NCBI GenBank assembly: GCA_001910725.1
Contig: MJGA01000042.1
Coordinates: 112,255 to 176,254, forward strand
Length of the DNA stretch: 64,000 nt
Direction of reading: 5' to 3'
Source: Phanerodontia chrysosporium
Taxonomy: Eukaryota > Basidiomycota > Agaricomycetes > Polyporales > Phanerochaetaceae
The first letter of the stretch is position 1. The number at the start of each line of letters is the position of its first letter. The notes under the pieces were generated by a model. It was not told the origin of the DNA. It saw only the letters and a program-made list of their open reading frames with translations, and did not search any database. The position numbers and the translations under genes were made by a program. This document shows positions 35,029 to 44,823 of this stretch, piece after piece.

Positions 35029-36751
35029 ATGGCGTGCCGCGCGACCCCGACTGCGACGCTGTACACCACCGCCGCGAGCACAAGTACCGTTGAATCCTTC
35101 CTGCCAAGCGTGACGACGCTGCCGCCTGTAGTCACGACATTGACGACAGAGACATGCTCGCCGACCGCACAGGGCCCCCACCAGACGGGCTGTGAGCCTG
35201 TGGAGGTCGCGATCGTGAGCACGGTGTTTGGTAAGTCCCATGCTCTCGCTTGTATATCCTTCCCCGACAATCATGCGGCATCGTGAAATGGACTATGGGA
35301 CATGAGACACTGCAGCAGCAAACACGAGCCCGCCGCCGCCGTTAAACAGACCGTGCAGCCATATCAATGTTGTCGACCCTTGGCATGCCTGATCTGCGCT
35401 TCCCTTGTTACGTGCACACGAAAGCATGCATTTTCCTGGAATCGTTGACGCCGTTACTTCTTGTCTGCAGGAGGAGGGCCTTCGACGGTGCAAGTGCCAG
35501 TGCAAATAGTGTACGAGTATACCAACCTATACGCGACCGCGACATTGTCCGCGTCGTGTTCGGATCTCCCACCACCAGCCGCCATCGGTTCATCGTCTTC
35601 CAACGCTCCTAGCACAAATTCGTCCGGCCAGCAATCATCCACAAGCAATTCTCCAACGTCCACCGCGTACTATACTACTGTTATAACACCAGCACCCTCG
35701 GTCATTGTCGTTTCGCAGACGACCACAGAGTCGGACGGGTCGACCGTATACATACTCACGACGTACACCTCTACCTTCTCCCCCATATCGGCATTACTTC
35801 CAAGCTCTAGCGGCGTCGCTGATGGTTCAAGTGCGCATCACTCGAGCGGGTCTGCTGTTATCGCTCCGGTGGTTGGCGGGATATTAGGTGGCTTCTTTGG
35901 CTTGATAGCGATAGTGGTGCTGCTTTGGTGGTTATGGTGCGTGCATATCTCCTGCTGTCTGCTCACCTGCTAATTGTGCGTGCAGGCGGCAGAGGAAGTA
36001 CCACATGTCCCGAGCTCCAACACCAGACCTTACTCCCATGTCCTACCGACGCGGCCCCACGAACTTCGAAGAGAGCACCGAGCGCAAACCGTATCATTAC
36101 GGCGGGCTTGGAAGCCGCAACTCGCACGGATCCTCGCGCCCCACGACACCACAGGCCCGCTCGTCTACGTACTCGCAGGGCAACCCGCCCACGACACCGC
36201 GCTCGATGAACCGGTCGAGCACGCGGCTCAGCCTCGCGCAGAGTAGCGGCGCGCAGACGCCGCCGTTCTTTGCGAGCACGGCAATCGCACCCGGGCACAG
36301 CCAGCCGAACTCGCGGCCGTCGACGCCAGGGCACTTTTACGCGGCGTCGGGGTCGTCCCCGCCGCCGCCCTCGGCGTTCGTGCGCCAGTCGTGGCCGCGG
36401 TACGCGAGCGACGGCGAGGACTCGGACGGCGCGTCGCCAATCATGTATGGGCGCCGCGAGCGCCGCCCGTCGCGCCTGTCGCTGACGCTCTCGATGATGG
36501 ACGGCACGCGGGAGGGCAGCGAGGGCGCGGCGCGGAGCCGCTCAGCGAGCATGAAGAGCGGCGACGTCGGGCGCAGCCCGTCGATGAGCACCGACGCCAA
36601 TCATGCGCCCGAGCGGTCGCGCAGCACGCTCTTCGTCGTCAACTCGGAGGAGCCGAAGAACGCAACGCTTACTGTGCCGAGTGCAAAACCGCCGCAGAGC
36701 ACGTCCGGTCACAGCGAAGAGGCGAGGAGCCTGTATGCGCGTGCTGGATAA
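35029..36751 (+). CDS. Single-pass membrane protein, Mid2/SKG6-like
   Basis: Exons 35029-35230, 35471-35936, 35986-36751, giving about 477 residues from the first in-frame ATG. The ectodomain is Ser/Thr-rich and likely O-glycosylated (TVESFLPSVTTLPPVVTTLT, SSSSNAPSTNSSGQQSSTSN). One transmembrane helix follows (SAVIAPVVGGILGGFFGLIA then IVVLLWWLW), then RQRK and a long basic, Ser/Pro-rich cytosolic tail. This layout matches fungal wall-stress sensor-like proteins (Mid2, Wsc, SKG6 types) and many uncharacterised basidiomycete relatives. I see no good signal peptide at ATG 35029, so a 5' exon may be missing. The first intron is 240 nt. It lies divergent to the CHY gene with about 250 bp between starts. 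Confidence 0.7.
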
Positions 36752-38239
36752 GTATAGAGTCCTTGTGGTTATTATCGTTGTCTCCGCATATACATACGGA
36801 CGGTCCCCCTCATCTATTCGTGTTTAGCTATTACATCACATGTACCCTTTGTTTGTTGTTACACATGGACGCCTTCATACCTAGTAGCACTCATCTCCTG
36901 CTCCATCTACTCCCCAAAAAATACCGGCCGCGTGCCGCATGCATGCCCATCTATCGTCCTAATATTGCATGCCTGTCCTTCTTATATCCGTAGCTCGCTC
37001 ATCATATATTATACGGAGCCCGCGTAGCCTTGCCGCAGGGCACTGTCGCAATGGGATTGTGGTGCATCTAATTGTGACAGAGGATCCGCATCAACTACCA
37101 TTAGGGTAGTCCATAAATCGAGCAATGAGTACTGCAAAGCACCGGCTTTGAGCTCGAACCTTGGCTGATCCCATTCAAACATCCCCCTTCATAGCCGTAA
37201 AGAAACTACACCTTCTTCAGGACACCTAGTAGAGATGGTCTGCAGGATATAGTTGGTTAGACACCCTCTGTCCACCCGCCAGGAACTCTGGCTCTACGAA
37301 TGGACTCGATAGCTTAGGGAATATAAGTTTGATGTGCACCACTGGGTATAGGTGTTCCTAATATCGAGGACTCTCTTGTCAAGAATAAATGCGTTTTGTT
37401 CGGACTCGGCTTCGTGGGGTGAAGCGCCTGACATGATTGATGCGCCTGATGCGCCTGACGTCATCATGCCCGACACTATATATACCGTCCGCGCGATTTC
37501 GTCGTGGTTGTCCTGTCGCCCGCTTCCTCCGACTCACGTACTCGCGCGGCCCTCATGAGGCCCTGCATTACGATTGCCGACTGTATAGTAGGAGGACAAG
37601 CATGCAAAGATCCTGCGTTCAGCATGTGCAACATGACGTCTATCCCTCCATATGGATCGCGGACGAGTGCTCCCGAAAGGCCTGCGTTGATGCTGCTGAA
37701 CGAGAATGATGCCTAGTATTGCGAGGTGTAGTTCCCTCCCACGGTGTGAGCGCGGGGACCGGGTGAGTTCGGTTTGCTGACCTAATCTCGGACACGGAGT
37801 TCACGGAGGAATAGACTCATCCTTGCACCGAGGCCCGCTTCTAGCCTCCGCCGTTCGTCCGAGAAATGCTTCCGCCCTCGTCGCCGCCCGCGGGACGCTC
37901 GACGTTGTCTCGGCCGATGTGCACATCGTGGGTATATGGCCTCCGTGCATTACTCGAGACAGCGTCTGGAAGGTCCCAGCAACGCGCACGGCAGCCTGGC
38001 TGGTGCCTAATGACCTCAGCGCGTCGGGACTGCCCCAGCTTGCTGCGCGAGGCGTCCCGAGCACGACGATCCGTCGCGCACGTCGGCACAGCTATAAATT
38101 GCGCGGGCACAGCACGCGTCCTCCTCACTCCTCATCGAGTACACTCGTATATAACATCCAACTTGCAAAGGTCTCAGACCACCACCCACCCCTCCTACCT
38201 ATCCGCCTACCCCGTTCTCCTCTTCCTCGACACCTAGCC
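36752..38239. other. Intergenic region with the copy 2 opsin-related promoter
   Basis: No supported gene. A TATAAA box at 38093-38098 lies about 142 bp before the opsin-related start. A short run of GCGCCTGA-type repeats occurs near 37428-37458. Confidence 0.45.
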
Positions 38240-39226
38240 ATGTTTGTCCCAGAGTGGCTTGTCCGCAGGAACGACGCGCTCGGCTCGAACCCGCCCAATG
38301 CGCAGGAGCACATCAGCACCAATGCCTCCGACTGGCTTTGGGCTGCCTTCTCCCTCATTACCCTTTGCACTCTCGTCATGGCGGTCTTCACATTCATGGT
38401 AGGCCCCTCTGGTACCGTTCTAGATCAAACCTAGACTGATTATTCGCACAGAGGCCCAGGGGCAAACGCACTTTCCACCAGATCGCTCTTATGATCATGC
38501 TCACGACCTCGATCGCCTACTTCTCCATGGCCTCTGACCTCGGCGCGACGCCCGTCCGCACCGAGTTCCGTCCTCCGAACACCACTCGCCAAGTCTGGGT
38601 ACGTATCTTCTCACTTGTGTACCGCCTGGCTGCTGCTAACCTTGCACTCCAGTATGTCCGCTACATCCAGTGGTTCATTACCCTGCCGCTGCTCCTCCTT
38701 GAGCTGCTGCTCGCCACCGGCCTGACGCTCGGCGACATCGTCACCACCGCGTTCGTCGCAATGGTCCTCGTCGTCATGGGCCTCGTCGGTGCGCTCGTCC
38801 CAAGTACGTACAAGTGGGGCTACTACACCTTCGGCGCCGTCGCCCTGCTCTACATCTGGTGAGTCTCTCGCTTCGCCGTGCTACATGCCCCAATGCTGAC
38901 TTGCATGCAGGTTCGTGCTCTTGTGGCAGGCGCCGCGCCGCACGTTCGCGGAGGCAGGCACGCTTCGGAAGGGGTACATCCTCTCGTCGGCGTACCTCGC
39001 GTTCATGCTCATCACGTACCCGATCTGCTGGGCGCTGTCCGAGGGCGCGAACGTCATCACACCGAGCTCGGAGATGATCTGGTACGGCATCCTTGACATC
39101 ATCGCCGGCCCGCTCTTCCTCTTCTTCTTCCTCTGGGAGCTCCGCGGCGTCGAGTACCACGTCTTCGGCTTCCACTCCGGCAAGTTCGTCGACCACGGCA
39201 GTGCCGTCCGCGCGGAGAAGGCGTAA
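38240..39226 (+). CDS. Opsin-related protein, HSP30/YRO2-like, copy 2
   Basis: Four exons: 38240-38398, 38452-38598, 38653-38858, 38911-39226, giving 275 residues. It is close to the copy at 31705-32703: shared segments include SIAYFSMASDLGATP, VRYIQWFIT, STYKWGY and YPICWA. The third exon has the identical length (206 nt) and the splice phases agree. Helix C has RYIQWF with Gln in place of the proton-acceptor Asp, and helix G has YGILDIIAGPLFLFFF without the retinal Lys, so it should not be light-driven. The expected place is the plasma membrane, possibly induced by heat, acid or ethanol stress as in yeast relatives (known for the family, not shown here). It is inverted relative to copy 1. 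No reading-frame damage. Confidence 0.9.
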
Positions 39227-39660
39227 AGCCCGTGTTCTCGAGCTGGCCTTCCCGCCACTCTTCTACGACCGCCTATGACTTCTCACGATTTCTCCACGAC
39301 ACGTTACGACGAACCCCACTCTCGTTCCCCACCACGCCCTTCGCTCCTGTGTGTATTACCTAGACACCTTTAATATTTGTTCCTATACCTTGTATGTTGT
39401 ATATTCCCTGGCTGTTAGCACCACCCCTGTAGTCACACTAGTGTATAGCAGACCTAATCATCACTGTATATTTCTGCAGGATCAGGTATCGAGCATCACA
39501 AACTCAAAGCATCGTGGCAGCAGGATACGCAACGACCCCCATTCTGCATGCATGTCAACTGTAAGGAAATTATCGATCTCACATGGTACTAGCGCAAATG
39601 GAACGTGACGTACGATGAGTCAGGCAGCAATTAGATGCCCAGGCGAGACGAACTCACCGT
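39227..39660. other. Short intergenic region
   Basis: Convergent 3' ends of the opsin-related and F-box genes. No gene seen. Confidence 0.5.
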
Positions 39661-40950
39661 CTAGCAATCAGACACTGCATCGCGGAACTTCAGCATGCCC
39701 GCCCTGTGCAGCGTCGGTAACAACGTCAGTAAGATGCCTGTTAAGCTGCCCTTGGCGTCGTCAAACGCGCCATCCAGCCTGCGCTGCTTCGTCCGGTCCC
39801 ATACGACCCAGATCTCGCGCAAGCCCGGCTTGGCGGCCTCCACCTTATCGAGCCAGGCGAGGTGCTCCGCGGCGTGCGTCGCGAACGCGGGCGCGAATGC
39901 GGCGACACTGGCGCTCTCGCCGTCGAGCGCGAGCGTGATCTCGAGCCGGCGCAGACGCGGCGGCGCGCTCGCGATGATGCGCGACACGATGCGCAGCGCG
40001 GTGCCGTTGGACGGGAGCGCGGCCCAGGGCGCGCCGAGGAAGGGGACGCGGAGCGCGAGCACGCGCAGCGCAGTGCACGCGTCCACGTGCAGCGCCGCGA
40101 GGTGCGCGTCGCGGGCTGTGCGGTGCCGGTCAGCGTGCAGCTCGGGGACGGGAGATGGCGACGGACGGAAAGGGACCCGGGCGACGAATTCAGAGATGTC
40201 CAGCGAGAGGTGCTCCAGGGCCCCGCCGGCCCCGGCGAGGAAGGCGCCGACGGCGGCGCTGTCGTCAGCAGAGGCGCACGCAGCGTCGAGTCTGCGGACG
40301 GAGCCGCGAGAGAATGCTCTGAGCACGGAGGCCGTCGATACGTGCGACCTCACAACGAGCGTCTGGACGTGTGCCAGGTCGGCAGGGGGCGGCGGCCCTG
40401 GGGAATCTGAGGAATCGGCGAAGCGGATACTGGATATGTAGAGCTCGCGCATGTTGTAAGCTAAGACCAGGGTGCGCATAGCGTAGTCTGGGTCTGCCAT
40501 CGCCCAGATGTCGGTGAGGGAGAGGCGTTCAAGGGCGCGGTGCTCGACGGGGCGGTCATGGAGTCGGAAACGCAGCTTCAATGACTGCACTGTCAGCGAC
40601 CTGAGAAGTGGAAGAGCATTTGTGATGGTCTTTATTTTCCATAGGGGAACGAACGGGCTGGGTCCGGGCCTGGCTGAGGATTTGAGGGTTAGGTGGCGGA
40701 CGTAGCTCGACAGAGGTGTGGCATGAGGGCTTTCTGGGGCTAAAATCCCATTAATGTCATACAGAGAGTGTGCTACAATGTCAATTTGAAGCTTTGAGAA
40801 TAGAATGCGCTGCGCAGGGCCTCTCCACGAGCGAGTCACGCGCGAGCAAGCTGCTAGCGTTCTCTTGTCGTTCTGCAGGCATTCAAGGATACCATCAAGG
40901 AGTTCCTGGGGCAGGTCAATTTTCATTTTTGGTGAAGAAATGAGCTGCAT
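39661..40950 (-). CDS. F-box protein with LRR-like region, copy A
   Basis: A single uninterrupted frame of 429 codons; the second ATG at 40926 begins MKIDLPQELLDGILECLQND and could be the true start. The F-box is residues about 10-50 (LPQELLDGILECL, RSWRGPAQRILFSKLQID). The rest has repeated Leu-rich strands (LRSLTVQSLKLRF, LERLSLTDIWAM, VLRVLALRVPFLG) typical of basidiomycete F-box families, which pair with Skp1 in SCF ubiquitin ligases or serve unknown roles. The middle is GC-rich with Ala-rich loops. Related in its F-box to the protein at 51503-52930, but the two are far diverged. Confidence 0.75.
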   Translation of the reverse strand: MQLISSPKMKIDLPQELLDGILECLQNDKRTLAACSRVTRSWRGPAQRILFSKLQIDIVAHSLYDINGILAPESPHATPLSSYVRHLTLKSSARPGPSPFVPLWKIKTITNALPLLRSLTVQSLKLRFRLHDRPVEHRALERLSLTDIWAMADPDYAMRTLVLAYNMRELYISSIRFADSSDSPGPPPPADLAHVQTLVVRSHVSTASVLRAFSRGSVRRLDAACASADDSAAVGAFLAGAGGALEHLSLDISEFVARVPFRPSPSPVPELHADRHRTARDAHLAALHVDACTALRVLALRVPFLGAPWAALPSNGTALRIVSRIIASAPPRLRRLEITLALDGESASVAAFAPAFATHAAEHLAWLDKVEAAKPGLREIWVVWDRTKQRRLDGAFDDAKGSLTGILLTLLPTLHRAGMLKFRDAVSDC

Positions 40951-41178
40951 CCAAGCAACAGATCAGAAATTATGTTGGATCCATGAAGACTCTTACCTCG
41001 ACTAGCGGTGAAGCAAACAGTTGAAGTGCTGGCGGCAGCCCATCACTTCGCGATAACATACATTATGTAAGCGTGATTGGGCGAGTCGCCTCAGCTCTAG
41101 AGCTCTCGCCTTGACATACATCCGTCAGGAGGACGCAGAATACTACGTAATGTCGCACAGCACAGTTCAATAAGTGAG

Positions 41179-42975
41179 CTATGATATCCTAATATTGGCT
41201 ACCTGTCGGTTATCATCGTCACCTGGCGGTAGATACACTACGAGCGCGGAGCGCGCCATCGCCACATCTTGAAGTCTGAGCTCTTCGGACCACGACATCC
41301 GCAGCGCAACGGCGCCCCGCTTGAAAACCTCCCATGTCGGTCTTCCCTTCAGCTGTCTGCTTGCAGCGACCTCTGCAACGACCCAGACATCGATATCGCA
41401 GTGAACGAGTATGTACTTCGATCCCCGTATGAGCTTGGACCCGAACTGCCCGCGGAACGCGTAACCAACGGTGGTTCGTGCTGCTTGGTCGTCCCATTCT
41501 ACCTCGAGCGTCATAGTCCCATTGTCATCGTCGATGTTGGCAACCCAGAAGGGCCCGATGAAGCATTTGGGCTGCTGAACATATTTCACAGGTCGCGAGC
41601 TGTGTAAATCTGCGCCATCTGCCAGATCCATGGCCGAGAAGAGCGTTTCGCCCATCAGGGACACAGGCATTTCATGCAGGAAATCGACCCAGGAGGGCCA
41701 CATCGCATGATCGTCCGGTTGCCATCGCGCATACAGGGCGAAGATGAGGCCGCGATTGTCAGGAGACATGTGTTTGAGCAGCATCCTCCAGACGTGCTCC
41801 GGATGCGTACCCATGTCGTACACAGGCAACGTCTTGCATTTTGCCAGGTACGCCAGCGCAGAGACTCTGTCGAGCTCGTTTGTACAGTAACGTGCATGCA
41901 ACGTCGTCATCGCGTAGTCAACCAGATCTGTCCTATGGCTGCTGCGTACTACGGACGGCATGCTTTCGGTGAGCTGATAGCGAAACACGTGCTGAGCTTC
42001 TGCCATGGGTTCGCCGGTCACCCCGCCAGGTAGCCAGTTTCGTTTCGTCTCTTGCACAGTCCAGACGCGGTGGAACCAGTGGCGTGAGTCATTCAGCTTT
42101 TGCAGAGAATGATCGAAGGGCAGCCCTAGGCCGTTGAAGTACGTTATGCAGGGGATGTCGCGGGGGGAATAGATATGACCGATGGTGGGGACATCGAGCC
42201 TCCATTCTTCTTTCCGCACGTCCTCGTCTTCGGGATGGCCACGCTGGCGAAGGCACAAGACGTCAATCCAGACGTACTCTGCGCCGAAATTGAGCAGCTC
42301 GACGCGGACATGCTCGAGCGTCGTGCAGCGCGGGATTGGAACGCCCCATTGGTGGCCGTTAATGGGCGTCCAGACCTCCTGACGGTCTCTCCCACGGACC
42401 CAGCTATGCGAAACCGTCCATATATTGTCGGGTACGTTGCCGTCGACTCGGGGGATGACATAGAAGGGGAGCACCCGATTGCTCAGGAGGTCCCAGACTC
42501 GTCGAGGCCGAACGTTCGCATCCCCGATGTACCCTCCCCGTATGGCGTCCCGTCGCATCTCGTCGTCGTCCTCCTGCTTCTGTAAGAGCATACCGCGGAT
42601 GTCGTCGATAGGAAGGTGCCAGTAAGGCCGCAAGCGGCCGTAGAGGTTGCCGAAATCTATCGAGGTGCCCGCAAAGTGTTCGAGGCAGCGCTCAAGGCCC
42701 GGCTCTTGGAATGTACGGTTCGTTCCGAGGATCAAATTCAGCGTCTGGAGAAGCTCCTCCGCATCCATCGCTGCGCAGGGGACGTTGGCGAGTGCGCTCG
42801 GTATTGCCTGGGCGCCGAAATGTCCCCATTGGAGCGGGACCGCCGAGCGCGGTTCAGGAATAATAGAGAAAGGTCTGCCTGGGCGAGAGGACCTGAAAAG
42901 CTCCGTCTCTGGAGGAGCCCCGAATTGGCGAGCTTGATTGTCCCCCAAACGCAGAGACGCGCCAGTGGTCTCCAT
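41179..42975 (-). CDS. HET-domain protein, copy 2
   Basis: An uninterrupted frame of 598 codons. It has RVLPFYVIPR, WTVSHSWVRG, VRVELLNFGAEYVWIDVLCL, VPTIGHIY and WFHRVWTVQETKRNWLPGG, the HET core shared with the copy at 28719-30872. A C-terminal region then ends in WEVFKRGAVALRMSW, also shared. ATG 42975 may not be the real start: upstream on the minus strand another frame encodes RLCVWGTIKLA, matching RLSVWGLIKMA of the other HET gene. A single missing base near 42932 would link the two frames. These proteins are implicated in fungal incompatibility. The pair is in opposite orientation. Confidence 0.8.
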   Translation of the reverse strand: METTGASLRLGDNQARQFGAPPETELFRSSRPGRPFSIIPEPRSAVPLQWGHFGAQAIPSALANVPCAAMDAEELLQTLNLILGTNRTFQEPGLERCLEHFAGTSIDFGNLYGRLRPYWHLPIDDIRGMLLQKQEDDDEMRRDAIRGGYIGDANVRPRRVWDLLSNRVLPFYVIPRVDGNVPDNIWTVSHSWVRGRDRQEVWTPINGHQWGVPIPRCTTLEHVRVELLNFGAEYVWIDVLCLRQRGHPEDEDVRKEEWRLDVPTIGHIYSPRDIPCITYFNGLGLPFDHSLQKLNDSRHWFHRVWTVQETKRNWLPGGVTGEPMAEAQHVFRYQLTESMPSVVRSSHRTDLVDYAMTTLHARYCTNELDRVSALAYLAKCKTLPVYDMGTHPEHVWRMLLKHMSPDNRGLIFALYARWQPDDHAMWPSWVDFLHEMPVSLMGETLFSAMDLADGADLHSSRPVKYVQQPKCFIGPFWVANIDDDNGTMTLEVEWDDQAARTTVGYAFRGQFGSKLIRGSKYILVHCDIDVWVVAEVAASRQLKGRPTWEVFKRGAVALRMSWSEELRLQDVAMARSALVVYLPPGDDDNRQVANIRIS

Positions 42976-44823
42976 GGCACAAATCGCGGGATATACCGTT
43001 GTTCAACGAAGGGTGCAATGTGTATACATTGCCGGCCAAACACGGCGTGTATAAGTGATTTCTGCCCTCGTTCCGGGCCCCACGGAGGCTGTTCCGTCTT
43101 GAAATGTCTCCCTGACATCGCAAAGTGCAGTGAGCTACATGAGAACTAGATGGTGAAGCTTCTCGTCAATGCCCCGTACGACAGAAAAGGTGGTCGACAT
43201 ACCTCTCCGTATGTGTCGCAGGACATTGCGTGCAGCTTCGAGCAGTCGATTTCGGCGCTGATTCGACACCGCCTTCTGCGTGAAGTGAGATGAGTAAGAA
43301 TACGACCACGGCATGTCTAGGCGACAGACTCTGGATCAATGGTGACACTAGTAGCCGAGATAGCTCCTTGTCCTTGATGCTGCAAGAACGAGAGACAAGT
43401 AAGAGAGATGTGTCTGTGTGCGCTCACTCACAGTGATCTGCCTGGGCGGTGGGCTCACTTTCGAGCCTGGCGCTCGGCTGCCTGAAAAGGCTACAGATAT
43501 TAATGACCTTTTAATCACATGTCCTTTTCTCGGTACCGAATGTCAAAAACCATCTACAGGGCGTAACGACTTAGTCCTGCAGTGGGCGTTGAGGTGGGTG
43601 TGCCCATATATTGGCGTGGATTATGCCGAGCCTTGCCGGGCACGGTCATGCTCGCTGAGGCACAGTGTGAATGGGCGAAAAATCCTGGAATACCATCACG
43701 TCAGGAGCGAAGGTATGAAGCATTCTATTCTGTCCTCACTCTGTCTTCCAGCACATCTCTAACGACAATTATTGCTAGCGTTTAGGCCCGAGGCTGGACA
43801 TCGAGTTTCTTCGCGCACGCTATTTTCATCAGAGTAATGACTCGAATACTCACAGAAACGTCGTGCAGAATACTTCTGAGTGGATTCCACATTTTTGATT
43901 TTACGTCGAGGTTGAAGCTGAAGTTGGGCAAAGCCCTCGTGGCGGCGGATCCTAACACCTTACATAATCTCAGAGTCGGCGTTGCGCGCGCAAGCCCGAG
44001 CCAGTCTCAACCTCCTGCCACCATGTACCACGACTTGGATCTGCACAATCCTGCTCTCAGTAATCACCTTTTCCCAATCACGCAGACATTATAAATGACG
44101 ACGACGAGCAATGCTTGGGACGTTTGAGCAGGTCGTGCTCTGCCCGAAGCAACCATGCCCGAGGCCGTGTTGCTTGTTTGGATCGCCTCGATGTGGCGGG
44201 TCGCGGGAGGGGCGCATGGGGTTTGACTTTGATCGCTGCGGGATCGACTGAAAGGTTACGCTCCTAGGTACTCGTCAATGTCGCCGCTCAGCATCTCCGT
44301 CTGGGTTCATCCGCCCCCGTGCTTGCTATCTCCGACTTTCCCTCGGACGCACGAACGCGCATGCTATCGCATACCTCCTAAGATGCTGTTCAGAAGGGAC
44401 CGCACAAACGGGGCGACAAACTCTCCACAACTTTGTCATGGGCTGAGGGGGCTGCGACGAACAGGTCCATGTTACGGCTAGACACGGCCAGCCGCCTGCT
44501 CGCTGCGACTCGGGGCACAGCACGTCTTCTGGAGGTCATCGCGCGCACCAGCACGGTCCCACGACCTCGCTCATCAGCCTCGAGAAGCACTGCTTCCTGT
44601 CCTCCGCGGCCGTCGACATTGTACAGTGACCGCGCACCTGAAACGTCGTCCCTGACCGAGCCGTCCGGGCATTTGATGCGCCGTGCTTGAAGTTGAAACG
44701 AGGACACTCGTAAGAATGAGACGTGCTCCGAGGTTGTGTCCTCCGAAAGTCGCGTATGTACGCATCCATATATAACTCAGGGCAGCGATACAGGCATCTC
44801 TCTATCGAAACCCGCTTCTTACC
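42976..44823. other. Intergenic region, no supported gene apart from a possible HET 5' exon
   Basis: The first 100 bp may be the 5' coding part of the HET gene. The rest holds only short unrelated frames. Confidence 0.4.

Noticed and set aside
37140..37200. GGTTCGAGC motif like a tRNA T-loop on the minus strand
   Set aside because: The flanking bases do not form a T-stem, and no acceptor or D-arm is found at the right distance.
37420..37475. Short GCGCCTGA repeats
   Set aside because: Only three imperfect copies over some 35 bp; not a satellite or CRISPR-like array.
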